Assembly: GCF_001570745.1 (NCBI RefSeq) | Contig: NZ_BCSG01000034.1 | Span: 1-32,552, forward strand | Reading direction: 5' to 3' | Source of the DNA: Alicyclobacillus mali NBRC 102425 | GTDB lineage: Bacteria > Bacillota > Bacilli > Alicyclobacillales > Alicyclobacillaceae | Length of the DNA: 32,552 nucleotides | Shown here: positions 14,995 through 23,561 of the stretch, piece by piece | How the letters are laid out: every line of letters starts with the position of its first letter | Numbering within the stretch: the stretch's first letter is position 1 | Translations under genes and position numbers: made by a program | Notes under the pieces: generated by a model | Database searches by the model: none | What the model was told of the DNA's origin: nothing | The model's input: only the letters and a program-made list of their open reading frames with translations

Positions 14995-16596
14995 CTAAAT
15001 ATGAGCCACCGTCGTTGCGGCTTCCTCCGCTTCATCGTGTTCTTCGTAGTTGGCATAGGGCAGTGCGCTCGCAACGCCCCACGCGTACGCGCCAATCGCC
15101 AGCAGCACGACCACGATCTGATCCCACGGCGCTGGTATGAGCCCGCGTCCGCCAAACGACTTGTCACCGAGATACGACATGACCCACAGCACAGCGTAGA
15201 ATGAGACCAGCCACAGCGAGGACTTGATTTGCTGCACGAACGGCACCGCGTCGGTGGGGACCACGGCACGCAGTGCAATCACGTAAACCGCCCACAACAC
15301 GATTTGCAATCCGATAAGCCATGCGTCGATGCTAAAGCCAGACCAGTAGATGATTAGAGTTGCCACGATAAAGGCAAGCGGCGCAATGACTCCCATGCCA
15401 GGCAGACGGAACGGCCGGTGCAGATCTCTCGCCGTTCGCCGCAACGCGGCGGCCGAAATGGGGCCAATGATGTAGGTGAGCACCGTCGCGGAAGACACGA
15501 CACCAACCAACTTGCTCCACGTGGGAAACGGAAGGGTCCACATGATGGCCAATATGAATGAGAGCCAAAGCGCAGGACGAGGAATTCCCGTTTTTGGTGA
15601 GACACGAGCGAAAATGGGGAAGAATGTTTTGGTCTTGGCCCATGCAAAGATGACGCGCGCGGTCGAGGATAGATAGATGTTTCCTGTTCCACTCGGCGAG
15701 ATCACCGCATCTCCGTAGAGCACGACGCCCATCCAGCCGATGCCAAGTGCGGTTGCAAGTTGCGCGAAAGGTGCTGTGTAGTTCAGCTTTGACCAGCCGC
15801 CTGCCAACGCGGAGGAAGGTACTGCGCCGATGAACACGACCTGCAGGAGGATGTACAAGACAGCAGCAATTGCGATGGCCAAAACAATGGAGATCGGTAC
15901 GTTTCTCTGTGGATTGCGCGCTTCTCCCGCAAAGTCGATGGCCTGGCGAAAACCGAGGTAAGAAAAGACAATGCCCCCTGTGGCGACCGCAGTTTCAATT
16001 CCTGCGGCCCCGTTTGGCGCGAAGCCATGGCTCGTAAAGTTGGATGCGTGAAAATGACCAAAGAAGACGATCACCGTCAAGAGTGGCACGACGAACTTGA
16101 GGAAGGTCCAAACGGAGTTGATTTTTCCGAAGACATGAACGCTCCAGTAGTTAATGAGAAAGAATACTGTCAGGAGACCCACTTGCACGAACCAGCCGAG
16201 CACGGTGGGACCAGATCCAGACGAGTTCTGCCACCCAAGAGCAGGCCACCAATGCTGAGCATACTGGCGCATGGCCTCTGCTTCGATGCCAGCGACGCTC
16301 GAATAGGCGATGAGCGCTGCAAATCCCATGAGATATCCAACCAGCGGTCCGTGTGAATAATCTGGGTAGCGAATGATTCCGCCCGCTCGTGGCAAAGCAC
16401 CGCCCAACTCTGCGTACACAAGACCAATGAGCATGACAGCCACGGCACCAATGACCCATGCGATCCAGGCGGATGGACCTGCGAGCGTGGCGCCTCCCAA
16501 CGCACCGAGTAGCCACCCTGACCCGATGATGGCTCCAAGACCCAGAAACGTGAGATCCATCAGAGACAATTGACGGCGAAGCTTGCCTTGTTCCAT
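14995..16596 (-). CDS. APC-family amino acid permease
   Basis: This is a membrane transporter of 533 residues with about 12 hydrophobic segments. The first (LMDLTFLGLGAIIGSGWLLG) contains the GAIIGSG unwound substrate-binding motif of amino acid/polyamine/organocation permeases. Helix 2 has AELGGALPRAGGIIRYPDYS; FLGFRQAIDFAGEARNP in mid-protein is also typical, the AGE-R-P loop being shared with AspT/YcaM-like members. The transported compound is unknown. The ATG at 16596 follows GGGGAC; a GTG one codon earlier is equally possible. The aldehyde dehydrogenase gene lies upstream on the same strand, separated by a terminator and a new promoter. A link to amine or amino acid catabolism is only suggested by this. 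Confidence 0.92.
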   Translation of the reverse strand: MEQGKLRRQLSLMDLTFLGLGAIIGSGWLLGALGGATLAGPSAWIAWVIGAVAVMLIGLVYAELGGALPRAGGIIRYPDYSHGPLVGYLMGFAALIAYSSVAGIEAEAMRQYAQHWWPALGWQNSSGSGPTVLGWFVQVGLLTVFFLINYWSVHVFGKINSVWTFLKFVVPLLTVIVFFGHFHASNFTSHGFAPNGAAGIETAVATGGIVFSYLGFRQAIDFAGEARNPQRNVPISIVLAIAIAAVLYILLQVVFIGAVPSSALAGGWSKLNYTAPFAQLATALGIGWMGVVLYGDAVISPSGTGNIYLSSTARVIFAWAKTKTFFPIFARVSPKTGIPRPALWLSFILAIMWTLPFPTWSKLVGVVSSATVLTYIIGPISAAALRRTARDLHRPFRLPGMGVIAPLAFIVATLIIYWSGFSIDAWLIGLQIVLWAVYVIALRAVVPTDAVPFVQQIKSSLWLVSFYAVLWVMSYLGDKSFGGRGLIPAPWDQIVVVLLAIGAYAWGVASALPYANYEEHDEAEEAATTVAHI

Positions 16597-16613
16597 CACG
16601 TCCCCATCCTTCC

Positions 16614-16673
16614 TTACTTTATTCTGTTCTCAAATTTCAGTTCTTTCAGTCCATTATTTGTGTTATCAAACAT
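16614..16673 (-). CDS. Possible 19-residue leader peptide before the permease
   Basis: Reading leftwards, a near-perfect anti-Shine-Dalgarno complement GGAGGTGAT (16672-16680) runs into an ATG at 16673. The frame encodes MFDNTNNGLKELKFENRIK and stops at 16614, 18 bp before the permease start. The distance from GGAGG to ATG is only 2 nt, so initiation may be weak, and a TTG frame of 7 codons with better spacing also exists. The site lies about 25 nt after the predicted transcription start, well away from the permease start, so it is a second ribosome site in the leader. A leader-peptide role is inferred. Confidence 0.35.
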   Translation of the reverse strand: MFDNTNNGLKELKFENRIK

Positions 16674-16699
16674 CACCTCCAAAGCGTGTGGATGGGCAC

Positions 16700-16728
16700 A
16701 TTCTAGCAAAGAGGGTCGATTTCGTAAA
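16700..16728 (-). promoter_or_regulatory. Probable sigma-A promoter of the permease
   Basis: Reading leftwards, TTTACG (16723-16728), a 17-bp spacer and TAGAAT (16700-16705) lie downstream of the dehydrogenase terminator and about 105 bp upstream of the permease start. Confidence 0.55.
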
Positions 16729-16765
16729 GCGATCTTCCGTCAATGGCACTATAAACGACGAAGAA

Positions 16766-16790
16766 GGGGCTCGCCTGAAGCGCGAGCCCC
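16766..16790 (-). terminator. Terminator after the aldehyde dehydrogenase
   Basis: A perfect 9-bp stem (GGGGCTCGC with GCGAGCCCC, 7-nt loop) lies 18 bp beyond the stop at 16809. In the leftward transcript it is followed by the pyrimidine-rich TTCTTCGTCGTTTA. Confidence 0.75.
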
Positions 16791-16808
16791 AATCTATGAC
16801 ACTGATAT

Positions 16809-18286
16809 TCACGAAAACGGATACTCTCTCGGCTCCTTCTGCACCGAGATCCACTTCAACGTGGTGAACTCCTCGATGCCCCATTCGCCGCAATAACGAC
16901 CGATGCCGGAAGCCTTTTCTCCACCAAATGGAACGTTGGATTCCACATTGACCGTCTGGTCATTGACGTGAATCATCCCTGTGACGATGCGCTGGGCGAC
17001 GCGAATTCCGCGCTCAAGGTCTCCCGTGAACACCGCCCCGGAGAGTCCGTAGTCCGAGTCGTTCGCCACGTTCACGGCCTCCTCTTCACTATCCACGGGG
17101 AGGATGGCTGCCACCGGACCAAAGATCTCGTTTTTCGCGATAGGCATGTCGTTGGTCACATCGGACAGGATATACGGATACATGAGCTGCCCTTCGAGCT
17201 TCCCCTCCAAAACCAGGCGAGCCCCCATCTTCACGCTCTCGTCGATCAGGCCCATGATCCGTTTTGCCTGGCGCTCGTTGATGAGGGGACAAATGACCGT
17301 CTCCGGATCTGCCGGATCGCCAACCTTCACCTTCTCGGTTGCTGCCTTGAACTTCTCGACAAACTCGTCGTACACCTTGCGATGGACGATCATGCGATTC
17401 GTCGCAATGCAGATCTGACCCTGGTGAAGGTATTTGCCGAACGCCGCCGCGGCAACCGCCCGATCGACGTCCGCATCGTCGAGCACGATGAACACGTTGT
17501 TCCCGCCAAGTTCGAGCGCAACCTTGCGCAGCGATCGCGCCGCGACCTCAGCGATATGACGGCCTGCAGCCGTGGAGCCCGTGAACGAGATCACGCGGGG
17601 AACCGGATGTTCGACCATGGGGCATCGCCGACCTCATCGAGATCCGCCACCACCACGCTCAACAGCCCTGGCGGAAGACCCGCCTGTTCAAACAGGTCGG
17701 CGACAAGCAGTCCGCCGGTGATGGGCGTCTGGGAATCGGCCTTGAGCACAATGGCGTTGCCCGTTGCGAGGGCCGGAGCCACCACCCGGATGCTGAGGTA
17801 AAAAGGCCAATTCCACGGCGTGATGGCACCCACCACCCCAACAGGTGCGCGGTATACCCGATTTTCCTTCCCCGGAATAGCGGAAGGAAGGATCACAGCC
17901 GTCATTTTATGTGCATATTCGGCGGCCAGTTTGATGTCGCCGATGGAAGCATCCACCTCGATGCTGGCCTTGAGATAGGAACTGCCAGTCTCCTCGACCA
18001 AGTAGTGGACCATCTCGTCCTTCCTCTGCGCGAGAATGGCGGCCGCGCGCTCCATCACCTCGGCGCGCGCGAATGCACTCGCTTCAGCCCACGCGTGCTG
18101 TGCTGCCTGGGCCTTTCGGTAAGCCAGATCGATATCGTCCACCGATGCCAGCGGAAGCTCCGCGAGAACCTCCTGGTTGTACGGATTGCGGACCGTTACC
18201 GTTCTGCTGCTCGACCCGGACCTCCACGCTCCTCCCAGGTACAGTTTGTTCCATTGAGCATACTTCACCGCGGTCGTGCTCGACAC
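16809..18286 (-). pseudogene. NAD(P)-dependent aldehyde dehydrogenase, interrupted by a frameshift
   Basis: This aldehyde dehydrogenase superfamily enzyme would oxidise an aldehyde to the acid. The first part (18286-17591) has TPWNWPFYLS with the oxyanion-hole Asn and ATGNAIVLKADSQTP. The second part (from 17618) has ISFTGSTAAGRHI, the general-base Glu in VALELGGNN, and the catalytic Cys in GQICIATNR. The two overlap in different frames: the first reads VGDAPWSNIRF and stops, while VGDA..MVEHPVPRVISFTG is the expected continuation. The shift lies in a run of four C (G on the plus strand, 17619-17622); one added base restores about 492 residues, the family length. All motifs are intact, so this is a recent mutation, a phase-variable tract or a sequencing error. 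The GTG start follows GAGGTG. Confidence 0.9.
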
Positions 18287-18351
18287 TTTCTCTCACCTCT
18301 CTTGGCATTCTGCGCGAGTGGGCACCCTGTCTCGCCACGGCGATCCGACGA

Positions 18352-18365
18352 TGATAGCGCTTGCA
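18352..18365 (-). promoter_or_regulatory. cre box upstream of the aldehyde dehydrogenase
   Basis: On the minus strand TGCAAGCGCTATCA matches the cre consensus TGWAANCGNTNWCA at 13 of 14 positions. It overlaps a perfect palindrome with 7-bp arms (AGCGCTT, 3-nt centre, AAGCGCT; 18356-18372). It is 66 bp upstream of the dehydrogenase start and about 210 bp before the divergent glycosyltransferase, so CcpA-mediated catabolite repression of the dehydrogenase is likely. Confidence 0.65.
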
Positions 18366-18577
18366 AAGCGCTTCGACGTCATCATGCCGCCATGCAATTC
18401 CAATTTTACTGAATACGAGCCTGGGTATTTTTCATCGCGTGTCTCGGAGCATTTTGCTTTTTTGACCTCATCATCCCGCTCGGAATGCCGCCGATGAAAC
18501 CCGAATGCGGTTCTAAACTCGAAACTTTGCTCAATTTGCGCTAGGATTGGGGACAGTGTGGAAAGGAGCAAGCGGAC

Positions 18578-19867
18578 ATGATGGGCAGTGCGAGTCTGCG
18601 TCGGGATCGACGTGCTATGACCATTCTCATCGTCGTCAACCTCGTGCTGAGGTTCGCGTGGATCTCTTTCATGCACCCCGTGCAAGAGGCGGATTTCGCC
18701 TGGTACTATGCGCGCGCGGTTGAACTGGCCCACAACCAGGGCTACAACTGGATGGGGCATCCGACGGCCTATTGGCCCATCGGCTGGCCATTTTTTCTGT
18801 CCCTGATTTACCGCCTCACGGGGCCATCCGTGTGGATGGGCCTGGCCGTGAATGCACTTCTGTCGACGGGCATTGTGGCACTTGTTTACGTGTTGGCCCG
18901 CATGCTCTTCGGTGACTGGCGATCCGCCACATGTGCCGCCGCCGCGTACACGCTGCTTCCGAGCCAACTGGTGTGGAACAGCGTCCTGGGCTCTGAAGAG
19001 TTGTTTACGCTTCTCCTCATGATGTTCTTCGTCGTTTACCTGCTTGGTTCGAATCGCGCCGCCCCATTTCGCTGGCTGGCCATTGCGGGCGTGATTGTGG
19101 GACTCGCATGCGACGTGCGGCCGATCCCTCTGGCATTTCCCGCCTTCTTATTTCTGTACGAATGGTGTACCACGAACGTCAAGGGAACTTCGCAACTCGC
19201 GACGGCCATGGCGAGGGCCAGGGAGGCATTCGTTCGTGCGGTCTGGGTCGGCCTGTTCATGCTGCTCGCCATTCTCCCGGTCACAGTGCGAAACCGACTT
19301 GCGATGCATCACTTCGTCCTTGTGTCCACGAACGGCGGCACCAATCTATGGCAAGGCGTCCACGTCAATGGCGGGTACTGGTGGTCGTACAACCCGTACA
19401 TCAACCCTCTGGTACGCGTAAATAACGAAGTCGTCAAGAACAAGCTTGGAGAGCACCTGGCAGAACAATATATCCTTCACCACCCTTGGAAAACCTTTTT
19501 GAACGGATGGGTCAAGATCTTCGATTTATACAAAGACGACGTCAACGCGAATTGGTACACGTTCCGACTGTCCCCGCTGTTCCGGCCACATCTTCACGCC
19601 ATCGACATCATGACGACAAGCGTCTACTGGCTGTTGATGGTCGTCAGTTTGATTGGTGTCGCGTACACATGCATTAAGCTGGATCACACGCGCCGAAAAG
19701 CTGCCCTTCTGCTCACCTTTATCGTGTACTACACATGCTTCTTTTTCTTCTTTCCTGCATGGGATCGATTCCGATATCCGTTGATGCCGCTTTTCGCCGT
19801 CTTTGCCGGTCCGGCGTGCGTCTTGCTGTGGCATGGATGCAAGCGGGTCATCCGTCCGCACGCGTAG
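18578..19867 (+). CDS. GT39/PMT-like membrane glycosyltransferase
   Basis: This 429-residue polytopic membrane protein resembles the GT-C superfamily of lipid-linked-sugar glycosyltransferases (ArnT/PMT, GT39 type). The first luminal loop after helix 1 carries EADFAWYYARAVELA, with the acidic residue expected for catalysis, followed by WPIGWPFFLSLIYRL. Around eight to ten further hydrophobic segments follow, with FFFFFPAWDRFRYPLMPLFAVF near the end. The ATG at 18578 follows AAAGGAG at 9 bp; a second ATG is immediately next. It is a single gene between the dehydrogenase and the esterase. Donor and acceptor are unknown; a role in cell-surface glycosylation is inferred from the family only. Confidence 0.75.
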   Translation: MMGSASLRRDRRAMTILIVVNLVLRFAWISFMHPVQEADFAWYYARAVELAHNQGYNWMGHPTAYWPIGWPFFLSLIYRLTGPSVWMGLAVNALLSTGIVALVYVLARMLFGDWRSATCAAAAYTLLPSQLVWNSVLGSEELFTLLLMMFFVVYLLGSNRAAPFRWLAIAGVIVGLACDVRPIPLAFPAFLFLYEWCTTNVKGTSQLATAMARAREAFVRAVWVGLFMLLAILPVTVRNRLAMHHFVLVSTNGGTNLWQGVHVNGGYWWSYNPYINPLVRVNNEVVKNKLGEHLAEQYILHHPWKTFLNGWVKIFDLYKDDVNANWYTFRLSPLFRPHLHAIDIMTTSVYWLLMVVSLIGVAYTCIKLDHTRRKAALLLTFIVYYTCFFFFFPAWDRFRYPLMPLFAVFAGPACVLLWHGCKRVIRPHA

Positions 19868-19902
19868 TCCCCGCGTTGCTTCACGGGCGGGATCGCCAAA
19901 CC

Positions 19903-19930
19903 TTGAGCTATATGATATTCTAGCTATTAA
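19903..19930 (+). promoter_or_regulatory. Possible promoter of the esterase gene
   Basis: TTGAGC (19903-19908), a 16-bp AT-rich spacer and TATTAA (19925-19930) stand about 30 bp before the start codon. This sits in a distinctly AT-rich patch between two GC-rich genes. Confidence 0.45.
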
Positions 19931-19960
19931 ATTGATACCGCTTACAAGGAGGATGTATGG

Positions 19961-20857
19961 ATGCCCAGCCCACAGGCACTCGCAGTTCGCTCCATGTTAC
20001 AGCAAATGCGCTCGTCCCAAAACCTCGCCGAACAAAGCTTGGAAACCCAACGCGCCGGTTTGGATCAAATGGGCCGCACTATCCCGAAGCCAGATAGTGT
20101 AAAGGTGGAGCGCACCTCATTCGGGAATGTACCCGGAGAGTGGATTTCCATCACGGAAAACGCCTCCACACGCGTAATCCTCTACTTACATGGCGGCGCC
20201 TACTACATGGGCAGCTGTGAGTCCCACCGAAGCCTGGCGTGGCGCCTCGCGCAAGCGTCAGGGTCGCGTGTGGCCCTGATTGAATATCGGCTCGCCCCTG
20301 AACACAAGTTCCCGGCCGCCGTGGAGGATGCGGTGGAGGCCTACGATTCGCTCCTGGCGCAAGGCATTGCATCGGATCGAATCGCCATCGCTGGAGACTC
20401 AGCAGGTGGCGGCCTGACGATGGCCACGCTCGTCTCGCTCCGAGACGCAGGCAAACCGCTCCCCGCGTGTGCCGCACTTCTCTCTCCGTGGACCGATTTG
20501 GCAGGTACCGGACCGTCCATGGAATCGCGCGCTGCGTCTGATCCGTGGCTTGAGCCAGAGGGAATTCGAAAGGCACCGCTCTTGTACTGCAATGCGGATC
20601 AACTAACGCACCCGCTCGTCTCGCCTCTATATGCCGATCTCGCCGGCCTACCACCAATTCTCATTCATGTGGGCTACGACGAGTGCCTGCTGGACGACTC
20701 CGTCAGGCTCCACGAAAAGCTCCGTCAAACAGGCGTGGATGCTAGGCTGCACATCTGGCAAGACATGTGGCACGTGTTTCACAGCTTCCCGATACCAGAG
20801 TCGGAGGAAGCGCTGAAAGAAATCGGAGATTTTATAAAGGAGAAAATCCCAAGCTGA
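19961..20857 (+). CDS. Alpha/beta-hydrolase esterase of the hormone-sensitive lipase family
   Basis: This carboxylesterase of 298 residues belongs to bacterial esterase family IV (HSL). The oxyanion-hole motif HGGAYYMG is at 77-84, the nucleophile S147 sits in GDSAGGG, the catalytic acid is probably D240 in GYDECLLDD, and the catalytic His is H271 in MWHVFH. EYRLAPEHKFPAAVEDAVEAY is a very characteristic family segment. It probably hydrolyses short- to medium-chain esters in the cytoplasm; there is no signal peptide. Three ATGs lie close together; the one at 19961 is in frame and 8 bp after AAGGAGG. The gene is alone in its transcript, just left of the mobile-element scar. Confidence 0.93.
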   Translation: MPSPQALAVRSMLQQMRSSQNLAEQSLETQRAGLDQMGRTIPKPDSVKVERTSFGNVPGEWISITENASTRVILYLHGGAYYMGSCESHRSLAWRLAQASGSRVALIEYRLAPEHKFPAAVEDAVEAYDSLLAQGIASDRIAIAGDSAGGGLTMATLVSLRDAGKPLPACAALLSPWTDLAGTGPSMESRAASDPWLEPEGIRKAPLLYCNADQLTHPLVSPLYADLAGLPPILIHVGYDECLLDDSVRLHEKLRQTGVDARLHIWQDMWHVFHSFPIPESEEALKEIGDFIKEKIPS

Positions 20858-21049
20858 AGCCAGTACGCAGGCGCTGTCGGGATCCACATCCCTGTACGGA
20901 ACACCACAGGCCCAGTCCGCCGATTACCCTGTGCGAAGTGCGTATACGAAGAAATCTTCTTTCGATTGGTGTAGTCCTCTCCCGCTTTGTGGCACAGACT
21001 CTCACAGCGCACGCGAAGTAGAGTCCCTGAACGAGCAACAACAGTGCCG

Positions 21050-21478
21050 TCAATGGAGCAGCGACCGGCAAAACGTCGAGTAAGGGGGGGCGGCTAACCC
21101 CCGCCCTTTCGAATGTACGTGCGATCCCGCATAGGGCGGTTCATGAACCGCTGCGGAGATCCGCTCGAGGCTCGCACGCAACTTGCGCTTGTCTCCCCCG
21201 GACCACGCCCATACATAACTCGCCGAATCGTCGCTGGTGTCGAACCCAAACGCCGACGCCACGCAGTACGCGACCGCCTCCGCCTCGACCTCCATCTGCT
21301 GACGCTCGGGCGATGGCCCGCCTCCCTCAACAACCGTGAACCGATCGTCGAAATCGGCATGCATCAGCGCATGGGCGTACTCATGGATCAGCGTCTTCGC
21401 CTCCTGATCCGGCGACAGCCCGTCGGACAGGCTGATCTTTCGGTCCTCTAGCTCAAGTTTGACAGTAAGACGCCTCAT
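21050..21478 (-). pseudogene. ArdC-like zincin metallopeptidase remnant
   Basis: Only the C-terminal part of a zinc metallopeptidase is left. It has the HExxH zinc motif (LIHEYAHALMH, with H32, E33, H36 in this frame) and the downstream EVEAEAVAYCVASAFGFDTSD, then SYVWAWSGGDKRKLRASLERI. This arrangement is typical of the C-terminal domain of ArdC-like proteins of plasmids and integrative elements, which are about 300 residues. Here the frame begins at the end of the neighbouring IS: codons to about 21446 come from the IS inverted repeat (TVKLELE) and family-like sequence starts at DRKISLSDGLSPDQ. The end also looks worn. It is a broken gene, and the missing N-terminal part is not found beyond the IS. 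Confidence 0.7.
21446..21467 (+). repeat. Left inverted repeat of the IS1634-family element
   Basis: This 22-nt segment matches the reverse complement of 23540-23561 at 19 positions, with a 12-bp identical core AGTTTGACAGTA. The point where ArdC-like coding sequence resumes (about 21445) supports this as the element tip. Confidence 0.6.
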
Positions 21479-21489
21479 CGGAACGTCGG

Positions 21490-21513
21490 AACCGCGCTAC
21501 GGCGCGGTTTTTT
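21490..21513 (+). terminator. Read-through shield terminator in the IS left end
   Basis: A perfect 8-bp stem (AACCGCGC with GCGCGGTT) with the tetraloop TACG is followed by TTTT. It points inwards, and no plus-strand gene precedes it, so it most likely blocks outside transcripts from entering the transposase gene. Confidence 0.75.
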
Positions 21514-21632
21514 CGTCGTTTGGGGACGTTTTGTTTCCGAAAGTGTAGGTCAAACTTTTTTCGCGTAATCGTTGATATATAAGGGCCTATGCACTATGAT
21601 TGTGGATATAAATATTCGCGGTGGTGGTCCTC

Positions 21633-23429
21633 TTGTTCGCGCAAATTGTATCCACAAAGAAGCCCGACGGTAAGACCTACAAGTATCTCCACATCGTTGA
21701 GTCCTACCGCGAAGGTCGGACGGTCAAGAAACGGCGTGTCGCAAGCTTGGGCAATATCAGCCAATATTCTGAGCGCGAAATTGAACAGATTATCCGGACC
21801 CTCGAGTCTCTCCTACAGCATCGCACCACCGGTTCGCTCGAGGACTTTGAGACTCAGCAGGTGCTCCATTTCGGCGTTCCGTATGTGGTGCAATTTTTGT
21901 GGAATCAACTCGGGCTCACCGAGGCCATTCGTGACGCCTTGCGTGACCGCGAGGTCACCTTTGACGTCGCGCGGTACGTCCAGGCCATGGTCATTCATCG
22001 GCTCGTCGATCCCTCGAGTAAGCTTCGCCTCTTTCACACGCTGGACGATCTCTATCTTCCGGACTGGGACGGGGAGCCGTGGCAGCTTCAGCACTTCTAT
22101 CGAGCGCTCGACTATCTCGTCAACATCAAGCCTCAACTGGAACGTGTGTTGTACGGGCGACTGACAGACTTGCTGAACTTCAGGCTCTCGTTGGTTCTGT
22201 ACGACTTGACCAGCACCCATCTCCACGGGCACGCCTGTCCCTTAGGAGAGCATGGGTATTCCCGAACGCATCGCCCCGACCTCGAGCATGTCGAGCTTGG
22301 GTTCCTAGTGACCCCTGAAAGCATTCCCATCACGCACGAAGTACTCGCGGGCAACGTGTCCGACAAGCAAACCGTGCCAGACATCTTGAAACGTCTGAAA
22401 GAAGACTTTGCGGTCGAGCAGTGCGTGTTCGTGGGAGACCGCGGCATGGTCACGGAAAGGAACATGGCCCTGATGGCGGAGGCGGGATTCCCATACATTG
22501 TCGCGTTCCACAAGCGCGGGCGCATCGTGAGCGACGCGTTGCTGGAACAGTTTGCGGACGTCAACGCCTACCATGAACTGAAAGACAACCTGCGCTACCT
22601 CGAGGTGCCCGCCACAAGCGTGGACGACGCCGAAAAGGCCGAAGGCGTCCGGTACATCCTCTGCTACAATCCGGAGAAAGCGCGTCAGGATGCCGCGTTT
22701 CGGGAGAGCGCGTTGGAGGAGACTGAAGCGGGTCTGAAAGCCTTGGCGGAGAGCTTGGCGAACCCGAAACGCGGGCGAAAGCCGACGGACAAAGGCGTCA
22801 TGCTCAAGGTGGCCGACTTGTTAACCCGAAAAGGGGTGGAAGCGTTCTTTCAGATCGACTACAAGAACGGCATCCTGACGTATCGGCGCGATGAGGACGC
22901 CATCACCAAAGAAACACTGCGCGACGGAAAGTTCCTGATTCGAACCAATACGGATTTGCCTGCAGCCGACGTGGTCCAATCGTACAAGACGCTGATGGGG
23001 ATCGAACGTGCGTTTCACCAGATCAAAAATTTCCTGGATGTCGGGCCGGTCTATCACTGGAATGAGCGGCGGGTTCGTGGGCACATCTTCGTCTGCGTGC
23101 TGGCCTACCTCTTCGAGCAGGAGATGCAAGTGTTGTATCGCCGTCAATGGGCGCGCGACAAGGTCGCAGCAGAAAGTCTTGCGTGGGTTGAAGACCGATC
23201 CAAGGCGCTGGCCGAATTAGAGTCGCGGTGGTACACAGGAGAAGCCATCGTACGGGAACTGAGGCGCTGGAAGGCGGTGCGCGCCACGTTTTTAGACAAG
23301 GAATTCGTCAGCGTCACCAAGGCGAAGGACAGTGTGAAGGCCATCCTCACAAGCCTGGGGATTCCGACGCCGAACAAGACCTTGTCGGTGACGAAGGCAC
23401 AACAACAACACATGACGTCGGCCGAGTAG
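21633..23429 (+). CDS. IS1634-family transposase
   Basis: This is a DDE transposase of about 598 residues, apparently intact. The N-terminus KTYKYLHIVESYREGRTVKK followed by RRVASLGN is the signature of the IS1634 family. The catalytic acids are probably the Asp in LYDLTSTHLHG, the Asp in VFVGDRGMVTERNMALM, and the Glu in YKTLMGIERAFHQIKNFLDV, which has the Y-x-R-x-E-x-K spacing of IS4-type enzymes. The frame opens at GTG 21621; TTG at 21633 gives the family-like MFAQIVSTKK and is preferred, although no good ribosome site precedes either, which is common for transposases. A hairpin follows the stop. Confidence 0.92.
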   Translation: MFAQIVSTKKPDGKTYKYLHIVESYREGRTVKKRRVASLGNISQYSEREIEQIIRTLESLLQHRTTGSLEDFETQQVLHFGVPYVVQFLWNQLGLTEAIRDALRDREVTFDVARYVQAMVIHRLVDPSSKLRLFHTLDDLYLPDWDGEPWQLQHFYRALDYLVNIKPQLERVLYGRLTDLLNFRLSLVLYDLTSTHLHGHACPLGEHGYSRTHRPDLEHVELGFLVTPESIPITHEVLAGNVSDKQTVPDILKRLKEDFAVEQCVFVGDRGMVTERNMALMAEAGFPYIVAFHKRGRIVSDALLEQFADVNAYHELKDNLRYLEVPATSVDDAEKAEGVRYILCYNPEKARQDAAFRESALEETEAGLKALAESLANPKRGRKPTDKGVMLKVADLLTRKGVEAFFQIDYKNGILTYRRDEDAITKETLRDGKFLIRTNTDLPAADVVQSYKTLMGIERAFHQIKNFLDVGPVYHWNERRVRGHIFVCVLAYLFEQEMQVLYRRQWARDKVAAESLAWVEDRSKALAELESRWYTGEAIVRELRRWKAVRATFLDKEFVSVTKAKDSVKAILTSLGIPTPNKTLSVTKAQQQHMTSAE

Positions 23430-23467
23430 GCCGTACAAGATGCCACAAGACGAATCGCTTTCTAACG

Positions 23468-23489
23468 AGCCCCGCAGCCACGCGGGGCT
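23468..23489 (+). terminator. Hairpin after the IS1634-family transposase
   Basis: A perfect 8-bp stem (AGCCCCGC with GCGGGGCT, 6-nt loop) lies 38 bp after the stop at 23429. No T-run follows. Confidence 0.5.
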
Positions 23490-23539
23490 AAAGTGCGTGT
23501 GGTACAAACTCGCCCCTACAATCCGCGCCATATCAAGGG

Positions 23540-23561
23540 TACTGTCAAACTCGAGTTGGAG
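23540..23561 (-). repeat. Right inverted repeat of the IS1634-family element
   Basis: This is the partner of 21446-21467: 19 of 22 positions match in inverted orientation. Confidence 0.6.

Larger units (their letters stand above)
21446..23561 (+). mobile_element. IS1634-family (IS4 superfamily) insertion sequence
   Basis: This element of about 2.1 kb is bounded by imperfect 22-bp inverted repeats and holds one transposase gene in full. A strong terminator lies between the left end and the transposase. The left end interrupts an ArdC-like gene; the right end directly abuts the left tip of an IS256-family element. Exact tips are uncertain by a few bases because the target duplication cannot be recognised; this family makes duplications of variable length. 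Confidence 0.72.
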
